Source of the DNA: CAWDLX01 sp963753485
GTDB lineage: Bacteria > Actinomycetota > Actinomycetes > Mycobacteriales > Micromonosporaceae
DNA length: 64,000 nucleotides
Reading direction: 5' to 3'
NCBI GenBank assembly: GCA_963753485.1
Contig: CAVWCL010000001.1
Location: forward strand, 434,001-498,000
A program made the position numbers and the translations under genes. A model generated the notes under the pieces. It made no database searches, was not told the DNA's origin, and saw only the letters and a program-made list of their open reading frames with translations. Below are positions 36,469 to 44,304 of the stretch, piece by piece (the stretch's first letter is position 1; every line of letters begins with the position of its first letter).

Positions 36469-36947
36469 CGCTCACCGTCCGGCGCGGTGGCTGGCCCGAA
36501 GTCCGCCTCGGGCTCTGCGCGCACCATCTCCAGCAGTACCGGGTCCGCGTACACCTCGGCCGTATGGCGCCACTGCGCCAGTAGCACCGCCACCGGCGAC
36601 AGGTTGGCCAAAGATGCAGCACCCTGCGTTACTGCCACCAGATCCAGGAGCATCTGATCCAGATCCGCTTCCGGCAGGAACGTCGTCCAGGGCAGCGCCT
36701 CGCCGAGAACCCGACGCACCACATGTGGAGGCTGGGAACGCACGAGACCGGCCAGCAATCGCGCAGTAAAATCGACCACGACGCCGTCGCGTTCCATCTG
36801 ATCTACCCGCATCAGAGCAAGATCTCCGGCGTCACGACGCCGCAACCGCAACGCACGCACGACGTTCAGTCGCTCCGCCGCCGCACCAGGCCGGTGGAGA
36901 AACTCGCTGAACGGTAGGTCCTCGTAACTCGCAACCACGACATCCAC
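36465..36947 (-). CDS. Antitoxin-like partner of the RelE-type gene
   Basis: The 160-residue protein from a likely GTG at 36947 begins VDVVVASYEDLPFSEFLHRP and continues RLNVVRALRLRRRDAGDLAL, a start seen in actinobacterial proteins paired with small RelE-like toxins. A Phd-type fold is possible but was not recognised with certainty. The four-base overlap with the toxin candidate fits a toxin-antitoxin operon, with the antitoxin gene first. It lies 64 bases before the dnaE stop on the same strand, so the pair follows dnaE. Confidence 0.5.
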   Translation of the reverse strand: MDVVVASYEDLPFSEFLHRPGAAAERLNVVRALRLRRRDAGDLALMRVDQMERDGVVVDFTARLLAGLVRSQPPHVVRRVLGEALPWTTFLPEADLDQMLLDLVAVTQGAASLANLSPVAVLLAQWRHTAEVYADPVLLEMVRAEPEADFGPATAPDGER

Positions 36948-37011
36948 ACTACCGTGGAACTCTACCGCGGCCACCCGGCCCCGGTGAGCTTCTTGGGCCC
37001 AGCGGGAAGGG

Positions 37012-40000
37012 CTACTCGAGGCAGCCGGAGCCGAGCATCGCCTTGAGCTCGCTGACGAGACTGCCCGAGGTGCTGACCCGGTACTCGTCGCCGAGGGCGA
37101 GCACGGTGGCGTTGCGCTGGCCGCGCACCTTGAGACGCACCAGCCGCTCGCCCGGGTGGCGGGCCAGGGAGTGTTTGAGCTCGGCCACGAACTCTCCGGT
37201 GACCCGGTCGGCCGGCACCGTGATGACCAGCGGCGGATGACGGTCCAGGTCGACATCGGCGATGTCGAGGACGGCGAGATCCATGCCCACGACGCTGTAG
37301 CCATTGTCGCGCTGGTTCACCCGCCCGCGCACCGCGACCACCGCGTCGTCGACGAGTCGGTCGCCGAATGACTCGAACGCCTTGGGGAAGAAAAGCACTT
37401 CGATGGTCGCGTCGAGATCCTCGACCGGCACGATGGCCCAGATCTTGCCGTCCTTGGTGATCCGGCGCTGCACCCCGGAGATCAGCCCGGCCAGGACAAC
37501 CGTGGTGCCGTCGGGGTACTCGCCCTCATTGATGGCCGCGATCTGGTGTTCGGCGTGGCGGCGCAGCACCCGTTCCGCGCCGGCGAGCGGGTGGGTGGAG
37601 ACATACAGGCCGAGCATCTCCCGCTCGAACCCGAGCAGCGTCTTGCGCGGCCACTCCTCGGCGGTGCCGGCGAGGTCCAGCCCGATCGCGGGCCCGGCGC
37701 CCGCCGCACCCGGATCGTCGCCGGTGTCCCAGAGCGTGAACTGGCCGATCTCCTCCTCGCGCTTCTGGCTGGCGTACTGCTCCACCGCGACCTCGTGGAC
37801 CGAGATCAGGCCACGCCGGGTGTGCCCGAGCGAGTCGAAGGCACCCGCCTTGACCAGCGACTCGATCACCCGCTTATGGCACACCGCCAGGTCGGACTTG
37901 TTCAGGAAGTCCTCGAACGAGGTGTAGCGAGCCTTGGCCTTGCGGGTCGCCACGATGGCGGCGACCACGCTGGCACCGACGTTGCGCACGGCACCGAGCC
38001 CGAAGCGGATATCGGTGCCGGTCGGGGTGAACGTGTGCGCCGACTCGTTGATGTCGGGCGGCAGCACCTTGATGCCCATCTTCCGGCACTCGGCCAGATA
38101 GACCGCCGACTTGTCCTTGTCGTCGCCGACCGAGGTGAGCAGAGCGGCCATGTACTCGGCCGGGAAGTTCGCCTTAAGATACGCGGTCCAGAACGAGACG
38201 ATGCCGTACCCGGCGGTGTGCGACTTGTTGAACGCGTACCCGGCGAACGGCAGCAGGATGTCCCACAGCGTCTTGATCGCGTCGTCGGAGAATCCGTTGG
38301 CGGACATGCCGCGGTGGAAGCCGACGTACTCCTTGTCGAGGATCTCCTTCTTCTTCTTGCCCATGGCCCGGCGCAACAGGTCGGCGTTGCCCAGCGAGTA
38401 GCCGGCGACCCGCTGGGCGATCGCCAGCACCTGCTCCTGGTAGACGATCAGCCCGTAGGTCTCGTCGAGGATGTCGGCGAGCGGCTCGGCCAGCTCGGGG
38501 TGGATCGGGGTCACCGGCTTGCGACCGTTCTTGCGGTCGGCGTAGTCGATGTGGGCGTTCGCCGCCATCGGCCCCGGCCGGTACAGCGCGAGCACCGCCG
38601 CGATGTCCTCGAACTTGTTCGGCGCCATCGCCCGCAGCAGGGAGCGCATCGGACCGCCGTCGAGCTGGAACACCCCGAGCGTGTCGCCGCGCGACAGCAG
38701 CGCGAAGGTGGCGTCGTCGGCGAGCGGCAGCGTGTCCAGGTCGATCTGGATCCCGCGGTTGGCGCTGATGTTGGCGACCGCGTCCTCCAACACGGTGAGG
38801 TTGCGCAGGCCGAGGAAGTCCATCTTCAACAGTCCGAGCGCCTCGCAGGACGGGTAGTCCCAGCCGGTGATCATGGCCCCGTCGTCGCGGCGCCAGATCG
38901 GCAGCACGTCCAGCAGCGGCTGGGAGGAGAGGATGACCCCGGCCGCATGGACGCCGGGTTGGCGGATCAGGCCCTCCAGGCCGCGCGCGGTCTCGAAGAT
39001 CTTCGCTGCCGCCGGGTCGGTGTCGATCAGCACGCGTACCTCGGCCGCCTCGCCGTAGCGCCCATGTGCCGGATCGACGATGCCGGAGAGCGGGATGTCC
39101 TTGCCCATCACCGCGGGCGGCATCGCCTTGCTGATCCGGTCGGCCATGGCGAAGCCCGGCTGCCCGTAGAGGATCCGGGCCGCGTCCTTCAAGGCGGCCT
39201 TCGCCTTGATGGTGCCGAAGGTGATGATCTGGCTGACCCGGTCCTCCCCCCACCGCTCGGTGACATAGCGGATCATGTCGCCCCGGCGGCGCTCGTCGAA
39301 GTCCAGATCGATGTCGGGCATGGAGACGCGTTCGGGGTTGAGGAACCGCTCGAAGAGCAGCCGGTGTTCGAGCGGGTCCAGCTCGGTGATGCCAAGGGCG
39401 TAGGCGACGATGCACCCGGTGGCCGAGCCCCGACCGGGACCCACCCGGATGCCGTTGGCCCGGGCGTGCGCGCACAGATCCGCCACCACCAGGAAGTACG
39501 AGCAGAACCCCATCTGCTCGATGACGCCGAGCTCGTACTCGGCCCGCTCGCGGTGCGCCGGCGGGACGCCGGCCGGGAACCGCCGCGCCAGACCCGCCCA
39601 GCTCTGCTCGCGCAGGTAGCTCTCCTGGGTGTGGCCGTCCGGCACCGGGAATGTCGGCATCCGGTTGACCTCGGCGAACACCTCGTCGTACGGGCCAACC
39701 CGGTCGGCGATGGCGACGGTGGCGTCGCAGGCGCCGGCGAGCTGGGAATCCCAGATGGCCCGCATCTCGGCCGCGCTCTTGAGGTAGTAGCCATCGCCCT
39801 CGAGGCGGAACCGCTTCGGGTCGTCCAGCGTCTTGCCCGATTGCACGCAGAGCAGCGCCTCGTGGGCGGCGGCGTCCTCCTTGCGCACGTAGTGGCTGTC
39901 GTTGGTGGCCACCGACGACAGCGACAGCTTGCGGCCGATGTCGAGCAGCCCGTCGCGGACACGGCGCTCGATATCCAGCCCGTGCTCCATCAGCTCGAGG

Positions 40001-40566
40001 AAGAAGTTGTCCGGGCCGAAGATGTCGCGCAGCTCGCCGGCGGCCTCCAGCGCCTGGCGGTCGTGCCCGAGCCGCAGCCGGGTCTGCACCTCCCCGGAGG
40101 GACAGCCGGTGGTGGCGATCACGCCGGTGGCGTACCGGGCCAGCAGCTCGCGGTCCATGCGCGGCTTGTAGTAGTACCCGTCAACCGACGCCAGCGAGCT
40201 GAGCCGGAACAGGTTGCGCAGACCCTGCGCGTTCTCGGCCAGCATGGTCAGGTGAAGGTACGACCCGCCGCCGGAGACGTCGTCGCCGCGCTCCCGGTCG
40301 GCCGGGGTCCCCCAGAAGACCGGCTTCTTGACGTAGCGGCTCTCGGGCGCGACATAGGCCTCGATGCCGAGCACGGGTTTGATCCCGGTGGCCCGGGCCT
40401 GCTGGTAGAACGAGTACGCGCCGAACATGTTGCCGTGGTCGGTCATGCCCAGGGCCGCCATCTCCTGCCGGGCGGCCTCGGCGAAGAGCGGCTTGAGCTG
40501 CGCGGCGCCGTCGAGCATGGAGTACTCGGTGTGGACGTGAAGGTGGACGAAGTCACTGTTCGACAC
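37012..40566 (-). CDS. dnaE: DNA polymerase III alpha subunit
   Basis: The GTG at 40566 has AGGAGG seven bases upstream and gives 1184 residues, normal for DnaE1. The N-terminal PHP domain is seen in HLHVHTEYSMLDGA and GMTDHGNMFG; the catalytic aspartates lie in PDIDLDFDERRR near residue 418; the thumb and fingers, the tandem HhH and the OB-fold (about residue 1000, VVLAGLISGVQRR) follow. It is the replicative polymerase. The long open frame on the opposite strand is an artefact of codon bias. Confidence 0.97.
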   Translation of the reverse strand: MSNSDFVHLHVHTEYSMLDGAAQLKPLFAEAARQEMAALGMTDHGNMFGAYSFYQQARATGIKPVLGIEAYVAPESRYVKKPVFWGTPADRERGDDVSGGGSYLHLTMLAENAQGLRNLFRLSSLASVDGYYYKPRMDRELLARYATGVIATTGCPSGEVQTRLRLGHDRQALEAAGELRDIFGPDNFFLELMEHGLDIERRVRDGLLDIGRKLSLSSVATNDSHYVRKEDAAAHEALLCVQSGKTLDDPKRFRLEGDGYYLKSAAEMRAIWDSQLAGACDATVAIADRVGPYDEVFAEVNRMPTFPVPDGHTQESYLREQSWAGLARRFPAGVPPAHRERAEYELGVIEQMGFCSYFLVVADLCAHARANGIRVGPGRGSATGCIVAYALGITELDPLEHRLLFERFLNPERVSMPDIDLDFDERRRGDMIRYVTERWGEDRVSQIITFGTIKAKAALKDAARILYGQPGFAMADRISKAMPPAVMGKDIPLSGIVDPAHGRYGEAAEVRVLIDTDPAAAKIFETARGLEGLIRQPGVHAAGVILSSQPLLDVLPIWRRDDGAMITGWDYPSCEALGLLKMDFLGLRNLTVLEDAVANISANRGIQIDLDTLPLADDATFALLSRGDTLGVFQLDGGPMRSLLRAMAPNKFEDIAAVLALYRPGPMAANAHIDYADRKNGRKPVTPIHPELAEPLADILDETYGLIVYQEQVLAIAQRVAGYSLGNADLLRRAMGKKKKEILDKEYVGFHRGMSANGFSDDAIKTLWDILLPFAGYAFNKSHTAGYGIVSFWTAYLKANFPAEYMAALLTSVGDDKDKSAVYLAECRKMGIKVLPPDINESAHTFTPTGTDIRFGLGAVRNVGASVVAAIVATRKAKARYTSFEDFLNKSDLAVCHKRVIESLVKAGAFDSLGHTRRGLISVHEVAVEQYASQKREEEIGQFTLWDTGDDPGAAGAGPAIGLDLAGTAEEWPRKTLLGFEREMLGLYVSTHPLAGAERVLRRHAEHQIAAINEGEYPDGTTVVLAGLISGVQRRITKDGKIWAIVPVEDLDATIEVLFFPKAFESFGDRLVDDAVVAVRGRVNQRDNGYSVVGMDLAVLDIADVDLDRHPPLVITVPADRVTGEFVAELKHSLARHPGERLVRLKVRGQRNATVLALGDEYRVSTSGSLVSELKAMLGSGCLE

Positions 40567-40710
40567 CGGCCACCTCCTCCCGACAGCAGGACCCACCCTA
40601 GGCCACGGCGGTGACACTTCCGGATCGCGACACCCGGGTACGGGCGGCGTCCGGCACCGGCGGGAACCGCGGGCGGAGGCGGGCGTCCGACGCCGCCGCC
40701 GGGGCGCTGG

Positions 40711-41712
40711 TCAGGCGCCGAACGGCACCAGGATCGCCGCGGCGGCCTCCAACCAGGCCTGCCGGGTCGCCGGCTGCAACACGCTGTATTCGATCGAGGC
40801 GCCGAGCTCCAGGGCCGGGTCGTAGGGCACAATGGCCACCCCGCGGGTGCGGGTGGCGAAGTGGCGGGCCAGGTCCTCGGTGATCGGAGCCGGGCGCGGA
40901 GTGGGCAACGACAGCAAGGTGATCGCGTTCGCCACCAGGTCCTCCATACCCGCCTCCACCAGCAGGTCCAGCATCCAGTCGGCGGCGAATGCCGCGTCCT
41001 CGCGGGGCACGCTGGTGATCACGAGCTGGTCGGCGGTCTGCATCACCGTCTGCCAGTTGCCGCTTTCCACATTGTTACCGGTGTCGACGCAGATCACGTC
41101 GTGCGAGCGGCGCATGACGTCCAGTATCCGGCGCACGGTATGTGGATCGAGCTTGCGCGCGAACCGCGGGTCCTCTTCGCCGGCCAGGACGTCATACGAC
41201 CCGTCCGAGGCGTGCCGCAGGAAGTCGTCCATCCGCTCGACCAGGTCGAGTCCGGTGTGCTCCTCGACCTCGGCGAGCTCGGTCACCAGGTGGCGGATGG
41301 TGCGGGCGTGCCGGGCGCTGCCGGCCCGCAGCCCCAGCGTGCCGCGCAGTTCGTTGTTGTCCCAGGCGACCACGCCGCGGCCGCGCACGCTGCCGATGGT
41401 CGCCGCCGCGAGCACCGTCGCGGTGGTCTTGTGCACGCCGCCTTTGGGGTTGGCGAAGGCGATGATCCGCGGGCCGCCCAGATCGCGCCGCAGGGTCGCG
41501 ATGAGCTGATCGTTCGCGCCCGCGGCCGGCGTCGTGCGCCATTCGATTGCACCGGGGCGCTGGACGGGAATCGTCGCCCGGCCCTCCACCCGCCCGTTCG
41601 CTGTCTCGGCCGGCGCGGGCACGCTGGCTCGCCCGGTCATCCGCGACTTGATGGTGCGCCACCGTCCGGTCGACTCGCCAGCGGCCCGGCTCCATCCGGT
41701 GTCGGTCTCCAC
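40711..41712 (-). CDS. ParA/MinD-like ATPase
   Basis: From GTG 41712 the 333-residue protein has a disordered start, then a P-loop FANPKGGVHKTTATVL in which His takes the place of the usual Gly before Lys, the switch-type AWDNNELRGTLGLR and the Walker B VICVDTGNNVES. This variant is typical of actinobacterial ParA-like proteins of unknown partner, some linked to type VII secretion. No parB or secretion gene is adjacent. It may position or regulate a complex at the membrane, but that is only a family-level suggestion. Confidence 0.75.
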   Translation of the reverse strand: METDTGWSRAAGESTGRWRTIKSRMTGRASVPAPAETANGRVEGRATIPVQRPGAIEWRTTPAAGANDQLIATLRRDLGGPRIIAFANPKGGVHKTTATVLAAATIGSVRGRGVVAWDNNELRGTLGLRAGSARHARTIRHLVTELAEVEEHTGLDLVERMDDFLRHASDGSYDVLAGEEDPRFARKLDPHTVRRILDVMRRSHDVICVDTGNNVESGNWQTVMQTADQLVITSVPREDAAFAADWMLDLLVEAGMEDLVANAITLLSLPTPRPAPITEDLARHFATRTRGVAIVPYDPALELGASIEYSVLQPATRQAWLEAAAAILVPFGA

Positions 41713-41850
41713 ACCTCGCCCTTTCCGCGCCGCCGTACCCAGTTCTGGCCCCGTGCGCCCAGCGTGCCAGGCCCCCGACAGCAAGGCTACGGACTGGCCA
41801 TCAGTTTGCCACCCCCACCCGGCCACAGTGACCGGACGGTCGGCCCGCTG

Positions 41851-42687
41851 TCACCTGGTGGCCGAGGCCGGCGCCGTCGGCAGCCCCCCGTCGACCGGAA
41901 CGCTGACCCGGTCCACCTGCTCCGGCAGCGGTGCGACGAAGGTGGCCCGATCCAGCCGGGTGACCTCCGGCGCCGGGTCCACGATGCGGATTCTCGCCTT
42001 GCCGGGCCAGCTCGGTCAGCCTCCGTGGGGTACCGCGCGCGACCAGCGCGAACACGCAGCGGCACGGTTGGCGGTAGGCCACCGCCTCGGCCCCGTCGAC
42101 GGCCGCGATGGACTGGTAGAGCGCTCGCATGGTGGGATTCGCGGCCTGGGCGGCCCTGGTACGCGCGAGCGCCGCCTCGCGGTCCTTGCGATCGGCGACC
42201 GCGGCCATCGCGGCGATCAGGTCGCCCGGCGGCCGGGACGCGCTCAGCCGCACCAGCTCGGTCTGCCGGTCGGGCACCGGGACCCGCGCGTACGCGGCGA
42301 TCGGCGCCACCTGGGGCACGGCGGCGACCACACCGGCCATGGACTGCGGGGTGAGGTACGCCGCGAAGAGACCAGCGCGTACACCTGCTGATCCGCCTCC
42401 GGCCCGGCGGTCAGCACGACCAACTCCCGCCGGGCGCCCTCGGCGTAGCCGGGGATCGACTGGTCCTGGGAGACCCCGACCCGCACCGCCGTGGTGCCGG
42501 GTTGGGCGGACGGCTCGCCGAGTCGCCAGACCGCGGTCGCCAGCACCGCCGCCGCCAGGACCGCGGCCACCACCACCAGAGGGCGGACCGGCCGGCGGGG
42601 GCGCCGGCCGGACAGGCGCGCGAGCCCGCGGGCCAGCCGGGGTAGCACCCTGGCATCCAATCTGGTCAGTGTCTCGATCAGTCCCAT
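41851..42687 (-). pseudogene. Membrane-anchored protein of unknown function, two frameshifts
   Basis: The ATG at 42687 overlaps the end of the pseudouridine synthase gene. The protein starts MGLIETLTRLDARVLPRLAR, has one membrane helix (VRPLVVVAAVLAAAVLATAV) at about residues 36-55, then an outer domain. The frame must change near 42375 (VYALV to AAYLTPQSMAGVV) and again near 42000 (ELARQ to ARIRIVDPAPEV) to reach PLPEQVDRVSVPVDGGLP and the TGA at 41851. The part after the first break looks unspoiled in codon use, so sequencing errors are as likely as decay. The restored length is about 278 residues. Confidence 0.55.
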
Positions 42688-43622
42688 GGCGCGGCCAGCA
42701 CGGCGAGCGCGTGGACGAGGTCGGGCGGGTACTCGCTGGTAAAGGTCAGCGGCTCTGCGGTGCCCGGGTGCTCGAAGCCGAGCTCGCGGGCGTGCAGCCA
42801 TTGCCGGGTCAGGCCCAGCCGGGTGGCGAGCGACGGATCGGCGCCGTAGGTCAGGTCGCCGACGCACGGGTGGCGCAGAGCCGAGAAGTGGACCCGGATC
42901 TGATGGGTACGCCCGGTCTCCAGGATCACCCGCAACCGGCTCGCCCCCGGGTAGGCCTCCAGGGTGTCGTAGTGGGTGATGCTGGGCTTGCCGTCCGACC
43001 GCACCGCCCACCGGTACGGGTGGCGGGGGTGGCGGTCGATCGGTGCGTCCACGGTGCCTCGGGACGGGTCCAGGTGACCCTGCACGACCGCGTGGTAGAC
43101 CTTCTCCACCTCGCGGGATTTGAACGCCCGCTTGAGCACGCTGTACGCCCGCTCGCTCTTCGCCACCACCATCAGGCCGGTGGTGCCGACATCGAGCCGG
43201 TGCACCACCCCTTGCCGCTCGGCGGCACCGCTGGTGGCAACGTCGTGACCCATCGCGGCGAGGCCGCCGGTCACCGTCGGCCCGGTCCACCCGGGGCTCG
43301 GATGCGCGGCAACGCCCGCCGGCTTGTCCACCACCACGATGTCGGGGTCGGCGTAGACCACGACCAGCCCGTCAACCGGCGTCGGCGTCGCCGGCTCGAC
43401 CCGCCGCGGCGCCGGCAACGTCACACTGAGCCAGGCACCCGCGGCGAGCCTCTCGGACTTGGCCCGGGTCTCGCCGTCGACCAGCACGTCGCCCGCGTCG
43501 ACCAGTGCGGTGGCGGCCGTGCGGGACAGCCCGAAGAGGCGGGCGACGGCCTGGTCGAGACGGAGCCCGGCCAGGCCCTCGGGGAGCGGCAGCTCGCGTC
43601 GCTCGGGCGGGCCCACGCTCAT
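42678..43622 (-). CDS. rluD: RluD-type 23S rRNA pseudouridine synthase
   Basis: The 314-residue protein has an N-terminal S4 RNA-binding domain (LRLDQAVARLFGLSRTAATA) and the RluA-family catalytic core with the essential Asp in HRLDVGTTGLMVVAK, then ETGRTHQIRVHFSALRHPCVGD and TRQWLHARELGF. It changes uridines to pseudouridine in 23S rRNA; RluD is the nearest named relative but the exact positions cannot be read from sequence. It follows lspA, as in many bacteria. Confidence 0.9.
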   Translation of the reverse strand: MSVGPPERRELPLPEGLAGLRLDQAVARLFGLSRTAATALVDAGDVLVDGETRAKSERLAAGAWLSVTLPAPRRVEPATPTPVDGLVVVYADPDIVVVDKPAGVAAHPSPGWTGPTVTGGLAAMGHDVATSGAAERQGVVHRLDVGTTGLMVVAKSERAYSVLKRAFKSREVEKVYHAVVQGHLDPSRGTVDAPIDRHPRHPYRWAVRSDGKPSITHYDTLEAYPGASRLRVILETGRTHQIRVHFSALRHPCVGDLTYGADPSLATRLGLTRQWLHARELGFEHPGTAEPLTFTSEYPPDLVHALAVLAAPWD

Positions 43623-43627
43623 GCCGC

Positions 43628-43705
43628 CGCCTCGCTTCGCTCACCGGCGCCATGAGGCACGAGCGCCCTATGCCCAATGATTCGCTCGCTGCGCTCGCTC
43701 ACCGG
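43628..43705. repeat. Two copies of a short GC-rich repeat (GCTCGCTCACCGG type)
   Basis: CTCGCTTCGCTCACCGG (43631-43647) and TTCGCTCGCTGCGCTCGCTCACCGG (43681-43705) lie between lspA and rluD, in the same orientation. The second covers the lspA stop codon. Such GAGCGAGCGCAGCGAGC-type sequences look like a dispersed intergenic repeat; copies elsewhere in the genome were not available to compare. Confidence 0.5.
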
Positions 43706-44304
43706 GATCGACGGGTGTCGCGGCTCCCATCGCGGCGCCGCCCGGTGAACTCCAAGATGACGGCGAGCACCACTCCGCAGAAGAGCGACGAATCGGCGAC
43801 GTTGAAGATCGCGCCGGCCGGGAATACCCGGCCGGCCTCGTCGAAGAGGCTGATCATGTCGACGACCTCGCCCCGGAACACGCCCGGCGCGCGGAACACC
43901 CGGTCGACGAGGTTGCCGACCGCCCCACCGGCGATAAGGCCGAACGACACCGCCCAGGGCACCGACCGCAGGCGCCGGGAGAGCCAGCCGATGCCGATCA
44001 CCACGGCCACCGTGATGACCGGAAAGATGTAGGTGTAGTGCCCGCCGATGCTGAACGCAGCGCCGCTGTTGCGGGTCAGGTTCAGGTAGACCAGGCCACC
44101 GAGCAGGCGCACCGGCGGATGCCCAGCCAGATTGGTCAGGGCCAGCTGCTTGGAGATCTGGTCGAGGACGAGGACGGACACAGGCACGCTCGTCAGCACG
44201 ACGAGCACGCGGGTCGACGGCCGGGTCGCCCGCTCGATGGTCGGGACGGCGACACCGGTGCCAGGTGAGTCCGCCTCGTCCGGCACGGTCACGCCTCCCG
44301 TCAT
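43699..44304 (-). CDS. lspA: Lipoprotein signal peptidase
   Basis: The 201-residue protein has four membrane helices and the LspA signatures NLTRNSGAAFS, GGAVGNLVDRVF and GAIFNVADSS; the two catalytic aspartates lie in NLVDR and NVADS. It cuts signal peptides from prolipoproteins in the membrane. The N-terminus carries a 30-residue extension before the first helix. Its start overlaps the stop of the DksA-like gene. Confidence 0.93.
   Translation of the reverse strand: MTGGVTVPDEADSPGTGVAVPTIERATRPSTRVLVVLTSVPVSVLVLDQISKQLALTNLAGHPPVRLLGGLVYLNLTRNSGAAFSIGGHYTYIFPVITVAVVIGIGWLSRRLRSVPWAVSFGLIAGGAVGNLVDRVFRAPGVFRGEVVDMISLFDEAGRVFPAGAIFNVADSSLFCGVVLAVILEFTGRRRDGSRDTRRSR

Noticed and set aside
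37546..40614. 1022-codon plus-strand open frame
   Set aside because: It lies antisense to dnaE and results from GC-rich third codon positions; no domain was recognised.
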